DNA of 64,000 bases from Trichosporon coremiiforme (GCA_039545355.1 BCJJ01000006.1:682001-746000); one strand, 5' to 3'; numbered from the stretch's first letter, positions 32,723 through 43,183 are shown. Translations and numbers: made by a program. Notes: generated by a model from the sequence alone, not told the origin.

Positions 32723-33172
32723 ATGACGACTGACACCTCCGCACCTGCACCAGAAGCAGAGCGCGCGCTCCAGCGAGACCTCGACCTTCTCCAGACACTG
32801 CCCTCGACTGTGCTCGAGCGCCTGATCAATCCGAACGCAGCCCCGGCCCCGCCGCCGGCGAGCGTGAAGGAGCAGCTCGCGAAGCTGAAGGCCACCACGG
32901 CTTCCCCGGCCGACACCTCTGCGACCCCTTCATCTGCTGACGCTTCCACGCAGCCTAGGGCAGATAAGCCGAGCCCCGCGCAGCGCACAGACGCCGAAGC
33001 GCTTAGCGAAGCGTACATCAAGGAGATGCGGGAGCGCGCCGCCGACCTGGCCCGAGACGAGGAGGGAAGTGGCCGCTCGCTCGAGTTCCGGAGTCGGATC
33101 GAGCGCGTGCGTGAGGTCGCGGAGGGCGTGCAGGGCGCCGTGGAGGAGTATGCCAAAACCGTGGGCGTTTGA
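32723..33172 (+). CDS. Small unrecognised Ala/Pro/Glu-rich protein
   Basis: A single-exon frame of 149 aa with GC3-rich codons like its neighbours. The N-terminal helix ALQRDLDLLQTLPSTVLERL is followed by a Pro/Ala/Ser-rich linker. The C-terminal helical half (ALSEAYIKEMRERAADLARD, EFRSRIERVREVAEGVQGAV) could form a coiled coil. No signal peptide or TM is seen. I do not recognise the family; the helix-linker-helix pattern would suit a small subunit of a structural complex, but that is a guess. The frame stops at TGA 33170-33172, and a strong donor (33175) follows at once, so the transcript may continue into the micro-exon locus as spliced 3' UTR, or the true last exon may lie downstream. Confidence 0.6.
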   Translation: MTTDTSAPAPEAERALQRDLDLLQTLPSTVLERLINPNAAPAPPPASVKEQLAKLKATTASPADTSATPSSADASTQPRADKPSPAQRTDAEALSEAYIKEMRERAADLARDEEGSGRSLEFRSRIERVREVAEGVQGAVEEYAKTVGV

Positions 33173-33174
33173 GC

Positions 33175-35979
33175 GTGAGCTGTCGAGCTAGCATGTTAGC
33201 TGACTCCCAGCCCGCATACCACAAAAGGACATCTTTGAACGAGACTGGGAGTGCGAACAACAGTACTGCGATCTGTGAGCTACCGCATGACCACTCTGAG
33301 CTGACAGACAGAGATGTTTGCTCCGATGTGCCGCATGATGCCGGACTTTGAGGGAAGGGAAGACCGTCAGTTATCTCAATTGCAAGCTCGTAACTGACTG
33401 GCAGGCTGCGAACACCGGACCCTCTGTTCCGTCCTCCGGACTAATGAGCTCGCAGGTCTTCCTCAATGCTAGTGGGTCGCTTTCATGTTGTCGTAAGTTG
33501 CCAGCGGCTGATGTTGAACTGACCGCCAGACGTGCCTAACCCGAATACTGAGTGTCGGAAACGTGGAAGAGATCGGCCGGGCGAGGAGGCAAGGAGGGGC
33601 GTAGGGGTTTCTGCTTGGCTCAGCGTGAGCTGACCTTTTCGAGTGACAGCGGACGGTCAGACAGCAAGGCTCGCGAAGAAACATAGACGTGCAGAATGTA
33701 GTCGTGTGGGCGTGCTCTCCACCGCCCAACAGCAATGCATAATCTTGTCATCTCTGATCCTTTCATCCTTTCTTTCGCAACTGACCCCCCTCTATCTGCA
33801 TCTTCAGCGCCTGCAGCAGACTGAAAGCATGGCAGCGGGATTACACAAGGGAGCTAGACGATCCTCGCGTTTAGCTGACCTCAGTACTCGCGCATGGCAG
33901 GGTGAGTCGCCACCCAGGTCAAGCGTGAAGTGCAACGAGGCCGGCAGCTGGATCACCATGACGAGAGCTGACCGTGCGCAGGCACAACATAGGTTCAACC
34001 CGTGAAGCCCGTGAGGTGCAACCTGGTGAGTTGACAGGTCCACGTCCCGGACAGCGATTTTGCCGTCGCTGAGGCTGCCATTATATGGGAATGTGGGGAG
34101 CCGAGCGTGTACAGTAAGTGAGCTGTACTAGCTGTACTACTCGGAGGATTGCAGCTGACTTCAGCTCTCTTTGCATGTGGGATTTGACTGTGTGCAGGGC
34201 GCATCCTCAGTGGCATCAGCAAGTCCAGCTCGCTGGTCTGAGGCGTCGAAAGCTGACCTGACAGCTTCTATATGCACGCCTATCAAACGGGCAACACGCA
34301 GTTGTCACTGTGACGTCGTGCTGAAGAGGGAGAGGTGCGACGATTGTTAGGTGACCTTGCTGCGTGGACGGGCTAGCTAACCTGCAACTTCATGGCACCT
34401 TGGACACTGTAGGCAGTGAGCCAATCCGACCCACAACCGAGGTGTTGAATTTGCGGTTCTTAGTCCACTGCAGCGGGAGTTAACTCGAGGACTAGAAGAA
34501 GTGGCACCTAGTCGAGAGGGTCCGTTAAAAGTTCTCCTCTTCCCAACTGACACCAGGTAGTTGGGTGGGCAGGAGCAACCTGCTGCAACGAATCGGTAAG
34601 CTAGGTGGATTTACAAGCCGGAGCTGACGACCAGACATCCTCCGTCAACGGTGTGTCCCCATGTGGCATCGCGAACTGATAAGTAGGACTACAGCTGTGA
34701 GTTCAAGGACGCTGACTCGACAACTGGCACCCAGTCATTCATCTCGCGTCAGCGCAAAGTGGCAGTGGCAGTGAGTTAGCTTCCACTTGTCTGAAGCTGA
34801 CCCCAGCCAACGCCCATAGGAGACAAATCTGTTCGAAGAGTGAGTTCCGTCCCCCAGCCAGAGAACTAACACACAGGCCGAGGAATGTCAGTTGCGCCCC
34901 CGATGAGAAAACTGACAGACAGAGGCTCGTGGTGCTGACGGCTGCTCTGGTGAGCTGGAGTGGCGAATTATCGAGCTGACAATGTCAGTTACAATGACTG
35001 TTGCGGAAACTGATGTCCAGATCGATCACTGTGTCAAGTGGCGAGTATTGGAGAAGGTGAGCTGCTGCGCCCGGATATTCCAGGTGATACCAGACTCCAG
35101 TCTAGTGGGCATACCGTTCATGACTATCAAGCTAGACCAACAGGTCCCTCTAATCCCTCTTGGCCCCGCAAACCCGGGGCAAAGGTGATCCCACGTGCGC
35201 TGCTGCTTTCCTACCGTCTAGCTGACAGTCAGCGCCGTCACCCTCGATGCATCGTTGAAGATGTTGAGCGTGCCACCGGATCGCGTATGCTGAAGGCTCG
35301 CCACTTCGTAGCTGACTCCAGTCACCAGGGCCAATACTCATCAGCAGAATGCCAGCGATCTGTGAATTGCGTTCCGTCCGCGTCAACTGACAGCCAGGCC
35401 GTCGCGACTGCTGATTTATTCCAAGAACCAGTGCAGAAAGTGAGCTATAGAAAGACCGGACGGCTAGCTGACTCTCAATTCAACTGCCACGCGACATATT
35501 GAGAGGTCCACGGTTCGGCAAGCCGAGTTCGTGAGCTTCACATGTACGACGTAGCTGACGTCAGTGACCAAGGCCGTTGATGATTGCTTGAGCACCTCGA
35601 GCCATCCGTCAGTTGGCGTCAGCCCTTGGATTGAACTGACAACCAGATCTTAGCGACTGCTGGTCTTGACGGGAAATAGGAGGGTCGGTGAGCTTTTCGC
35701 GCCCTGATTGAGCATACAGACAGCCTAACATGGTAGCGGTGTATCCGTTAAGACGTTGTTTGTTCACAGCGCCAAGTGAGCTAGATTCGTTTGACGCGGA
35801 GCTGACATCAGGGGCCGCAGATCTTCCAGATAATGTCGAGAACATCTCAGTGACCCGTAAGTTACCGATGCCGCTCGGTCGAACTGACAGCCAAATCCTC
35901 TCTGGCCGCCCGTCCCGGTAATGTGAGTATTGTCCGTAGCCCGTACAACCCGGAAGGAGTGCATGATGCGATGCTCTAG
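33175..35979 (+). other. Micro-exon locus: about 20 tiny introns in 2.8 kb, unassigned gene or spliced ncRNA
   Basis: A dense series of plus-strand introns, each with GT(G/A/C)AG start, CTGAC just before the end and CAG. Clear ones are 33175-33210, 33275-33311, 33366-33404, 33493-33529, 34114-34164, 34596-34634, 34697-34734, 34771-34806, 34840-34876, 34887-34922, 34950-34988, 35057-35093, 35185-35232, 35285-35321, 35362-35397, 35531-35564, 35608-35646, 35688-35723, 35776-35811 and 35857-35890. They are separated by exons of about 10-90 nt. A frame stays open from 34635 to 35439 if a few alternative acceptors are chosen, and again from 35724 to a TAG at 35977-35979. However, the exon 35647-35687 has stops in all frames, and the donor at 35440 lacks a good acceptor. 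Third-position base use is unlike neighbouring genes. No family is recognised. It could be a fast-evolving or decaying gene, or a spliced lncRNA. Confidence 0.55.
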
Positions 35980-36002
35980 CGTTACAGTTGGGTTGCGATA
36001 AC

Positions 36003-36714
36003 CTATCGCTTTCCCTTTTTCTTCTTCTTCTTGCCGCCGCCTCCTCCGGTGGCCGGCTGGGCTTGCGGCGCCGGGGATTCTTTCCGGGGGCTCGCGCCGC
36101 CGCCCTTCTTCGGGCTGCCCATCGGGTCGTCCTCGGTCATTGGCGTCGCGGGGGTTGCCTGTCCAGACTGTGTTGGGGGAGAGAGAACTGCGCGCCGCTT
36201 CACGTTCGCCATCTGAGACAGGAGGCGCAGGTTCAGAGATTCGAAACGGTTCAGGATGATCGCGCTGTGCGTCTTATACATGAGACACTGAGGTCAGCTT
36301 GGCTCAAAGAGAGATCGAAGCTTTGCAGTGGTTGCGACGATATTGCGAACAACTATGCTCCCAACTTCAGAGCAGCGCCACAGCGACTCACAGTCGTGTC
36401 ATCCGTCACCTTCAGCACGAGCTGTCCCGTCTTCGGCACGAACTTGACGACATAGCGGGCCTGTTGTCAGCTAGGAAGTCGAGGAAGTACAACATAGCAG
36501 TCGGCAGTCGAGCGCAGCGCAAATAGAGCTTAGGCTTCACTAGCTAAAAGAGTTGCTGGCTGTGCAGTCTGCCGCCTTCCTCAACACCGCCAACGCGAGG
36601 ACGCACCTTTCGTGGCGACTTGTTGTACAAGTCGATCACCGCCTGTATGTCAGCTCGCGCTCAATCAAGTTAGCTTACACTCTCAAACTTTGTCCAGGTG
36701 GGGACGTAGACCAT
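36003..36714 (-). CDS. SRP9: Signal recognition particle subunit SRP9 (Srp21), complement(join(36003..36287,36392..36460,36607..36642,36679..36714))
   Basis: Four exons, all joined in phase 0, with introns of 36, 146 and 104 nt, give 141 aa. The SRP9 fold covers residues 1-75: MVYVPTWTKFESAVIDLYNK, then KARYVVKFVPKTGQLVLKVT and DDTTCLMYKTHSAIILNRFE. This matches human SRP9 motifs (WEEF, KARVVLKYRHSDG, KVTDDxxCLVYKT). A Pro/Ser-rich linker and a Lys-rich tail (GKKKKKKGKR) follow, as in fungal Srp21. It binds the Alu domain of SRP RNA with SRP14 and takes part in elongation arrest during ER targeting. Divergent from MOB2. Confidence 0.88.
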
Positions 36715-37111
36715 GGCTTCAGTCTAGTCCTCGGAGATGGTGTGGTTGTCGTCGCTGAGCGATGTGGTCGGCGACTTGAAGCTGCTCTGACGACCTCGCC
36801 TTGGCTCGCAAGTTCAGGAACGGCGTGGGGTTTATCAGATTGGTCACGTGGGTCCACGTCATTAACTTGACGCCCTCCACTCTGGAACTCAGATGTGCAG
36901 CGGTGGAGGTGCAACAAGTGCTGCCGGGTGGAGGAAGGTCCAGGGAGTCCCTTGAATGATCAGGGCAATATTCACGGTTGGGCACGCGTCCCGTGCGCCA
37001 GCGCCAGCGTGCATCTCTAAAGATGGGTCCACCTTGCTGCCGACCACAGATGCTTTGCGAGCAAGGTCATCGCTCTTGACTCCTCTCCATAACAACTGAC
37101 GACCACACACC
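36715..37111. promoter_or_regulatory. Divergent promoter region of SRP9 and MOB2
   Basis: 397 bp between head-to-head starts. No specific element recognised. Confidence 0.4.
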
Positions 37112-38325
37112 ATGTCTGGATTCCTCAACTCGATCGGGTGAGTCGACTCGAACAACGCAGACTGGTCATCGGAGCTGCTCGCAGTTCTGGGCAGCTCCGA
37201 ACTAGCTCAGCTGGACAGGCAGGCAGCTGTATCGCACGGGCCGCCAACATTTCGAGCGGCGCCAGCGATTGCAGCAAGGAGGAGCGGCCACGACAGCAGT
37301 CGGTGTAGCGGGAGCTCCGCCGTGCTCCGTTATCGCCGGCCCACTTGCGCAAGCTTCTGTAACTTGCACGAGCGTAGCTGACATGCAGACGTCTCCGTGC
37401 GCCTAAACGCTCACCGGTCCTCACCATGCCGGGAGGACAGCAGTACGACGCTCCGCTTGCCTCGCCCGGCGCCGAGTTCAGCGGGCAGCCCGCGTCGCCG
37501 ACGGGGCCGAAGCCACTCTTCCTCTGCCAGCCCTTCGTCAAGGCTGCTCTTGTCAAGGGCTCGTTCAAGACTATCGTCGCGCCCCCCAAGTACGTCGATG
37601 TCAACGAGTGGGTCGCTATCAACCGTGAGTACTCTGCTCGTCTCCTCCGCAGGAGCAAGGCGAGCTCATGCAGTGCAGCTGCGTAAGGAAGAAGGTTGTG
37701 CTGACAATCAGTGTTCGACTTCTACCACAACCTGAACCACTTTTACTCTGCCCTGACCGAGTTCTGCACGATCCACAACTGCCCGACCATGTCGGCTGGC
37801 CCAACGCTCAACTTCCTCTGGCCGGATCAGAACCAGCGCCTCGTCTCGCTCCCCGCCCCGACGTACATTGACTTTGTCATGTCGTGGCTCCAGAAGTTAC
37901 TCGAGGACGAGAACGTCTTCCCTACGAAGTCCGGTAAGTTCGGCCCTCACTCCCTCCTTGGCCCTCATACCCTTCCTTCTGGCCGCACCCACTTCCGACT
38001 GTCTGTCACACTCCAACAGCTTCTTCGAATGACGGATGTAAGCTGACATGCAGGCCGCGATTTCCCTACCTCCTTTGCGTACACGGCCAAGCATATCTAC
38101 AAGCACCTGTTCCGCGTCTTCGCGCACCTCTATCACGCGCACTTTGAGCAGGTCGTCCACCTCTCCATCGAGGCGCACTTCAACTCGCTCTTCGCCCACT
38201 TCCTCGCCTTCGGCAAGGAGTTCGACCTCCTGGTCATGAAGGACCTCATGACGCCCCAAGGCATGGGCCAGGGCGTCGCCGAGCTCGCCGAGCGCTGGCG
38301 CGAGATGGGCATCCTCGAGGCTTAA
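37112..38325 (+). CDS. MOB2: Mob2-type kinase activator, join(37112..37137,37389..37624,37712..37933,38054..38325)
   Basis: Four exons, phases consistent, give 251 aa. The 26-nt first exon encodes MSGFLNSIG and joins across a 251-nt intron to RLRAPKRSPV. The Mob domain starts at LCQPFVKAALVKGSFKTIV and PPKYVDVNEWVAIN, the fungal Mob2 signature. It continues with LFDFYHNLNHFYSALTEFC, CPTMSAGPTLNFLW, HLFRVFAHLYHAHFEQVVHL and EAHFNSLFAHFLAFGKEFDL. Zinc ligands (two Cys in CTIHNC and His in HLYHAH) are present. Role: regulatory subunit of an NDR/LATS kinase (Cbk1/Orb6 type) in polarity and cell separation. The conserved QPFVK and KGSFKTIV favour Mob2 over Mob1. An alternative start at 37426 would drop the first 21 residues. 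Confidence 0.9.
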
Positions 38326-38684
38326 GCGACGAGCATGGGCAGGAGCGTAGACGAGTGGGAGTGATTGCGGGAGTGTTACCACAACGGCCAGGCGAATGAG
38401 CCGGCGCCCACTGCCCCACCGTGGGTGGAGCGTCCCGAACCTACTCGCCGCCGCAGCAGAAGAGGAGAGGAGAGTATATGAGAGAGGAGGAGCAGGCTAG
38501 ACGAGAGCCGCGAGCGCGAGTCACCCAGCGCAAGCGCACGCACATGTTGTAATTACCTTTCCTTCTCAGGACCGAACAAAATACCCTTCATTATTCCGCG
38601 CCCCAGTCCAATGGAGCCAAATAGACCACTCAAGATCTTGCTTGCGAGGATATGCATCGAGATCTGATATACAACAAAACTACG
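38326..38684. other. Convergent 3' region of MOB2 and the F-box-like gene
   Basis: 359 bp between facing stop codons, with AG-rich and AT-rich UTR-like sequence. No gene seen. Confidence 0.5.
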
Positions 38685-40121
38685 TCAACGACGCCAGGTG
38701 TACTTGTTGGGCTTTGTGCGCTTCATCGTCGAGCGCCGGTGCCGCAGCGAGATGCGCTCCATCGGATCCATGTCCTTGCGCCACTTGACTGCGTCGGGGC
38801 TGACAGGCTTGAAGTAGTCGGTGATCAGCGCTGGACGCTTGAACTCAAGCCAGGGCTGAACGTCTTTCCAGGTGAAGACGTCCTCCCACTCCGTGGACAG
38901 GAGCCAATCATTCATGTACTTGAAGTGGACGCGATCGACGTATTCATTGACCTTGTCGGGGAAGACTCCGTGCTCAGTTTCGAGATGCTTGGAGAGCACC
39001 TCGCGGAACTTGGTTTCGTACTTGGTGTAGGTGGCAACGCCGGACGAGAGGGCTAGAAGACGTTGCACTCGCACGGCGCCTGCGGGTATGATACCGCTGG
39101 CATTTACGATGGTGACTGCGCGCAGCCGGTGAAGGAGCTTGGGCGCCACTGCCGCTGCCAGATTTCTCCAGAACTTCTCCTGCCAACATGAAGCTTGTTC
39201 ACTTGTCGAGTTGGGCCAGAAAAATCCCGCATCGTCGTCGCTACCACTGTCGTCATCTTCGCAGTCGGAGCATGGCTCCTGGCTGCGGCAGCAGGGCGGA
39301 GCTATGTCTGTGCCAGGTTCACGCGCCCAAAACACCAAAGTCAGCTCCTCCACGTTCGGAGGAAAAGCAGACGCAAGACTCCCGATCTCAGGAAGCCTCA
39401 GCACTGACTCTCCCGGAAAGTACTGCCCGTACTGGCAGATGGGGTCTTCAAAGCCGGAATCGATGTGCCAGTCGTGCAAAATCGCCTTGTTGATAGAGCT
39501 CATTGCACTGAAGTCGAGTATCAGAACCGCCTCTCTCACTGTCCTAGACGCAAAGACGTCGAGGAGGTCCGAATCGACGTTACCATGAATCACGGGCATA
39601 TTGTGGAGTACGAGCTTGTCGACACGGGCTTTTTCTAGGGCATAATGCAGAATGTGACAGTGGAGGGTCTGGAGGGACTGTAGGCGGGGGGCAATCGAGG
39701 GTTCGTCGTCCTCGTCTTCAGTCGGGCCGAAGTAGTCGTCATGAGCGCTGGCGATGTCATCCCGGTAGTCGGGGGCTGCGAGATGCACTTTTAGCACGCG
39801 ACACGAGGATACGAGAGGCGAAAAGGAAGGCGAGGAGTACGGTTCACGCCCCCCCTCGCAGCAGTGACGGTGAGGGTGTACCGTCAAACAACTGAGGTCT
39901 CGCGGGACTGGCTGAGAAAGACTCGCGACAATGTCATTGATCAGAGGGAAGGTCGGCCTTCTCATGTCGCCAGGGGCGGAGACATAGCAGAACAGCTGGG
40001 GCCGGGTGAGGGCGTTGAAGACGGAGTTCACGAGCAGACATTGGCGCAGGGCGCGAGGTCGTAGGTGCGAGAAGATAACGCTGAGCACTTCTGGGGGAAG
40101 GTTGGTTAAGCGTCCCCTCAT
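38685..40121 (-). CDS. F-box-like protein
   Basis: A single-exon frame of 478 aa from the ATG at 40121. The N-terminus MRGRLTNLPPEVLSVIFSHL with ALRQCLLVNSVFNALTRPQL has the spacing of an F-box (LPxEVLxxIFxxL...CxxVxxxFNxL). The rest is not a recognised repeat but has Leu-rich segments (DKLVLHNMPVIHGNVDSDLL, NVEELTLVFWARE) and an acidic insert. It ends in a conserved-looking block, VHFKYMNDWLLSTEWEDVF, that is duplicated in a broken copy upstream. A role as substrate adaptor of an SCF ubiquitin ligase is inferred only from the F-box-like start. The frame extends 85 codons further upstream; the later ATG is preferred because the F-box sits directly after it. Confidence 0.65.
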   Translation of the reverse strand: MRGRLTNLPPEVLSVIFSHLRPRALRQCLLVNSVFNALTRPQLFCYVSAPGDMRRPTFPLINDIVASLSQPVPRDLSCLTVHPHRHCCEGGREPYSSPSFSPLVSSCRVLKVHLAAPDYRDDIASAHDDYFGPTEDEDDEPSIAPRLQSLQTLHCHILHYALEKARVDKLVLHNMPVIHGNVDSDLLDVFASRTVREAVLILDFSAMSSINKAILHDWHIDSGFEDPICQYGQYFPGESVLRLPEIGSLASAFPPNVEELTLVFWAREPGTDIAPPCCRSQEPCSDCEDDDSGSDDDAGFFWPNSTSEQASCWQEKFWRNLAAAVAPKLLHRLRAVTIVNASGIIPAGAVRVQRLLALSSGVATYTKYETKFREVLSKHLETEHGVFPDKVNEYVDRVHFKYMNDWLLSTEWEDVFTWKDVQPWLEFKRPALITDYFKPVSPDAVKWRKDMDPMERISLRHRRSTMKRTKPNKYTWRR

Positions 40122-40436
40122 GGCGCTTGGAAGATGTTTGGTGAGTAGACGACGTTGACTGTGAGGAGGAGGAAGGCAAGTTGCGCCCCTATGACATGGG
40201 ACTAGCACTGGTGGAGGCGTCCTGTGCAGTCGCCACCCAGTGTTGGTGACGGAGTGTTTGATCCACGTACGAACCCCTGTCCGCCTGTCTGGCTGCGCAT
40301 GTGCATCGCGGCCCTCATCGTTCGCCCACAGACAGCGAATGACCTCAGGAATCAGCTGGGAGCGACGACCATTCAAACTCTGTCAGTCGTCCGGGAGCCA
40401 TGATCTGCATTTCGGTTCGCTCGATCAGTAGATAAA

Positions 40437-40700
40437 CATGCATGAGTATAACGCTCTCGATGCAGAGAGACCGACCATGGCTTGAATCCGAGCCAGGGCT
40501 TGACCTCTCCCCGGCTGAATACATCTTCCCAGTCGGTTGAGAGGAGCCAACTGTTCATGTACATGAACTTGACGTGGCTGACGTACGACTCGGCCTGTTC
40601 AGGGGTGGCGCCGTGCTTTGTCGCTCACCAAGGTGGGTCAGTGACTCATTGCTCAATGCGGAGTACGTGGAGGTGGCAAATATTGGCTGGCCGCATAGTT
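40437..40700 (-). pseudogene. C-terminal fragment of an F-box-like paralogue
   Basis: On the minus strand this encodes KHGATPEQAESYVSHVKF then MYMNSWLLSTDWEDVFSRGE and KPWLGFKPW. It aligns closely with KYMNDWLLSTEWEDVFTWKD and QPWLEFKRP near the end of the neighbouring F-box-like gene. Just upstream, in a different frame, TSTYSALSNESLTHLGE aligns with VATYTKYETKFREVLSKHLE, so a frameshift separates the parts. No F-box or middle region is present. It is a truncated, frameshifted tandem duplicate 300 bp from the intact gene's start. Confidence 0.6.
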
Positions 40701-41327
40701 CGAGGGGATGTTTAGTGCCGATGGAGGTCGCTGCGTGATGATGTCTGATGCTGCAACAGACATTGATCGACGCACAGCGCACATTCTTCGTTCTGACGCG
40801 AGATCAGGAGGGTCGTATGTACCGAGGGCCAGGCAACTGTCGCAGCCGGAAGTCCTCGCGGTTCACTTCAGTGGTGAGATTGCATGTACTGCGCATATTC
40901 CGTACGCAAGAAGCTGCTCTTTGACATCCGTTAGTCAGCTTGCAGGCTAGGATACGGTGCCATGGAGTGCCCAGACTGTCTGCGGGGCTGACACCTGTGG
41001 GGCGTCATATCCACCTTAATCTTGATACCTCCTGCCAATCGACCACCATCGCATCAACGTCGGGCCCTTCACGCTGTAGTTTCGTAAGTTTCCACTGGCG
41101 CAGCTGGATTAGTTGGCATTCACTCACTATCAACGATGAAGAGTGCAGAGAACAAATGCGACCTCGCGAGTGTTTTCCCCAAGGCCGATACCGATGTTCG
41201 GTGGCAAACGCGTCAGGGTGCCAAATGCCACAGTCACGTGACTCCAGAAACTTTAAGGACCGTCATCCATGAAGCTTCGAGATTTCAGTTAGCGGTCTGA
41301 ATATCAAGAACAACACTCGCAAACACG
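40701..41327. other. Intergenic, no gene seen
   Basis: 627 bp between the F-box fragment and ACL4. Further eroded remains of the duplicate may extend to about 40780. Otherwise nothing recognisable; the last 150 bp should contain the ACL4 promoter. Confidence 0.4.
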
Positions 41328-42627
41328 ATGGTCAAGGTCAAAAAGGGAAACACGAAACGATCAGCGCCCGCGAAATCTGCCCCGGAGTCGTCCAAGGTCA
41401 CAGATGTGCCGGCTATCATTGGTGAGCAGCCTTTAGCCAGGCCGATGGTGGGAGGCTGGTGTCACCGTGTCACCGGCTTCCACCGCTGTCGCATGGCGAG
41501 CTTGCTAGCTACTTTTAGGAGGACAGTCAGCTAACTTTGCAGACAAGGCCCATGTGCTGCTGGCGCAGTCCAATTTCGACCTTGCGATCAAGTTCCTCGA
41601 ACGTGCGCTGTCGCTGGAGCCGGGAAATCTCGAGGCGCGAGAGCTGCTAGGTGTTGCGGAGCTCGAGGGCGGAGATGTCGACAACGGTCGCCAGCACCTC
41701 CTCCAGCTCTTCCCGCCGCATACATCTGAGGCTCCGACATCACCAAGTCCGTACCTCTATCTGGCGCAGACGGCCGGCGACCCGCAAGAGGCACTCGGAT
41801 ACTACACGACGGCGGTTGCGATGGTCGAGAATGCCCTCGGCAAAGGCAAGGGACGCGCGGAGGAGGGACCGGAAGAGGAGGAGCTGCGGAAGATGGCTGT
41901 TACGGCACTCGTTGCCATGATCGAGATCTGGATGAGCGACCTGTGCTTCGAGGCCGCGGCCAGCGACAACTGCGATGCGCTCATCGCCCGCGCCATGGAA
42001 ATCGCTCCAGGAGACCTGGAGGCGCTCATGACGCTCGCGTCCATTCGCATGAGCCAGTCCAAGTTTGACGAGGCAAAGGACACTGTTCTCCGCATCTACG
42101 CCGACCTCGAGGGAAGAGATCCCTGTGAGTTACCCTATCCGTGTTCTCAACTGACGACAGTCGATCCCATGCTTCCCGAGCTTCCGGCACGATTGCAGTT
42201 TGCCCGTCTGCTGCTCGAACACCAGCTGCACATGGAGGCCCTCGACGTTCTCTCGACGGCGCGTGAGGAGGACAGTCTCGAGGTCGAGGCGGCGTACCTC
42301 GAGGGCTGGGCGTGGTACCTGCGGGCAGAGGCGATCCTCGAGAACCCGTCACTGCTGCAGAAGCCTTCGGATGACGACGACGAGCCGTTGACTGCCGAGG
42401 AGTGCTTCTCGGAGGGCTTCCGGTGTCTCCTTGAGTGCGCCAAGCTCTTCACGGAACAGGAGTATCCCGACGAGGGTATTGGAAGTCACGTGCAGGAGCT
42501 CATCTCGAACTTGGAGCAGAAGGGCGTCAAGCCGGCCGTCGCCGAGGAGAAGCCGGAGGGCGAAGCGGGAGCGGAGGCTGAGGGCGACTGGGAGGACGTG
42601 CAGGACGGCGACGTCAACATGGGCTAA
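41328..42627 (+). CDS. ACL4: TPR assembly chaperone of ribosomal protein L4 (Acl4 type), join(41328..41421,41543..42124,42161..42627)
   Basis: Three exons give 380 aa. A basic N-tail (MVKVKKGNTKRSAPAKSAP) precedes tetratricopeptide-like repeats: AHVLLAQSNFDLAIKFLERA with LSLEPGNLEARELLGVAELE, ARAMEIAPGDLEALMTLASI with RMSQSKFDEAKDTVL, and RLQFARLLLEHQLHMEALDV. The end is acidic (EGDWEDVQDGDVNMG). This layout matches Acl4, the dedicated chaperone that escorts Rpl4 to the nucleus. The second intron (42125-42160) is 36 nt, has no in-frame stop and ends CTGACGACAG; reading through it adds 12 residues. Removal joins GRDP to FDPMLPELPARL. Confidence 0.82.
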
Positions 42628-42719
42628 GCCACATTGTAGGCTGTACGGTAGCTAGATTACATCATCTTCATGTCATAATGATTTCATACAATGCTGCAAA
42701 TGCTGAATGTGTGGGTATG

Positions 42720-43183
42720 CTATGAGGATGTGTTGGCCGTCTCCAGCGCCGCCTTCGCCGCCCGCGCCTTCGCCTTGGCAATCTCGTTCGCCCACCAGTC
42801 CTGCATGTCCTGGTTTACGTGCATCTTCTTCACGCTCGGGTCCTGCAGCATCTCGAGCTGGTAGCTGAATCTCCGGAGCTTGTGCTCGATCGCGGCGTAG
42901 TCTCGGGACGTCAGTGGCGGGTTGTGGAAGGTGTATCGCAGCTGGAGTAAGAAGTTTGGTCGCTCCTCCTGAGACAGTTAGCACACAAGCGCTCGGAGCA
43001 GATGGAGATATCTCGCAGACGGAGGAAGGTCACCCCAAAGCGGACGGGCTTATGGAACCGGACTCACCTTTGACTTCGACATGGCGTTCTTGACACCCCT
43101 GTCGTCAGTTTCTGCGGCACGCGGCAACTAACTCACGCCTTGTACATCTTGAGCACCTCCTTCTGTAGTCCTGATCGCGCCAT
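42720..43183 (-). CDS. SDHAF1: Succinate dehydrogenase assembly factor 1 (LYR protein), complement(join(42720..42968,43068..43098,43137..43183))
   Basis: Three exons (introns 99 and 38 nt) give 108 aa, the size of Sdh6/SDHAF1. The N-terminus MARSGLQKEVLKMYKAGVKN has the Leu-Tyr-(Arg/Lys) motif at the canonical spacing (a diverged LYR, here MYK). It is followed by a long basic helix (LLQLRYTFHNPPLTSRDYAA, IEHKLRRFSYQLEML) in which the Phe downstream of the LYR is kept. It acts in the mitochondrial matrix, helping Fe-S insertion into Sdh2 of complex II. Head-to-head with PRE2, 214 bp between the starts. Confidence 0.8.

Noticed and set aside
37125..37658. 177-aa minus-strand frame
   Set aside because: Covers intron 1 and exon 2 of MOB2 in antisense; no independent support.
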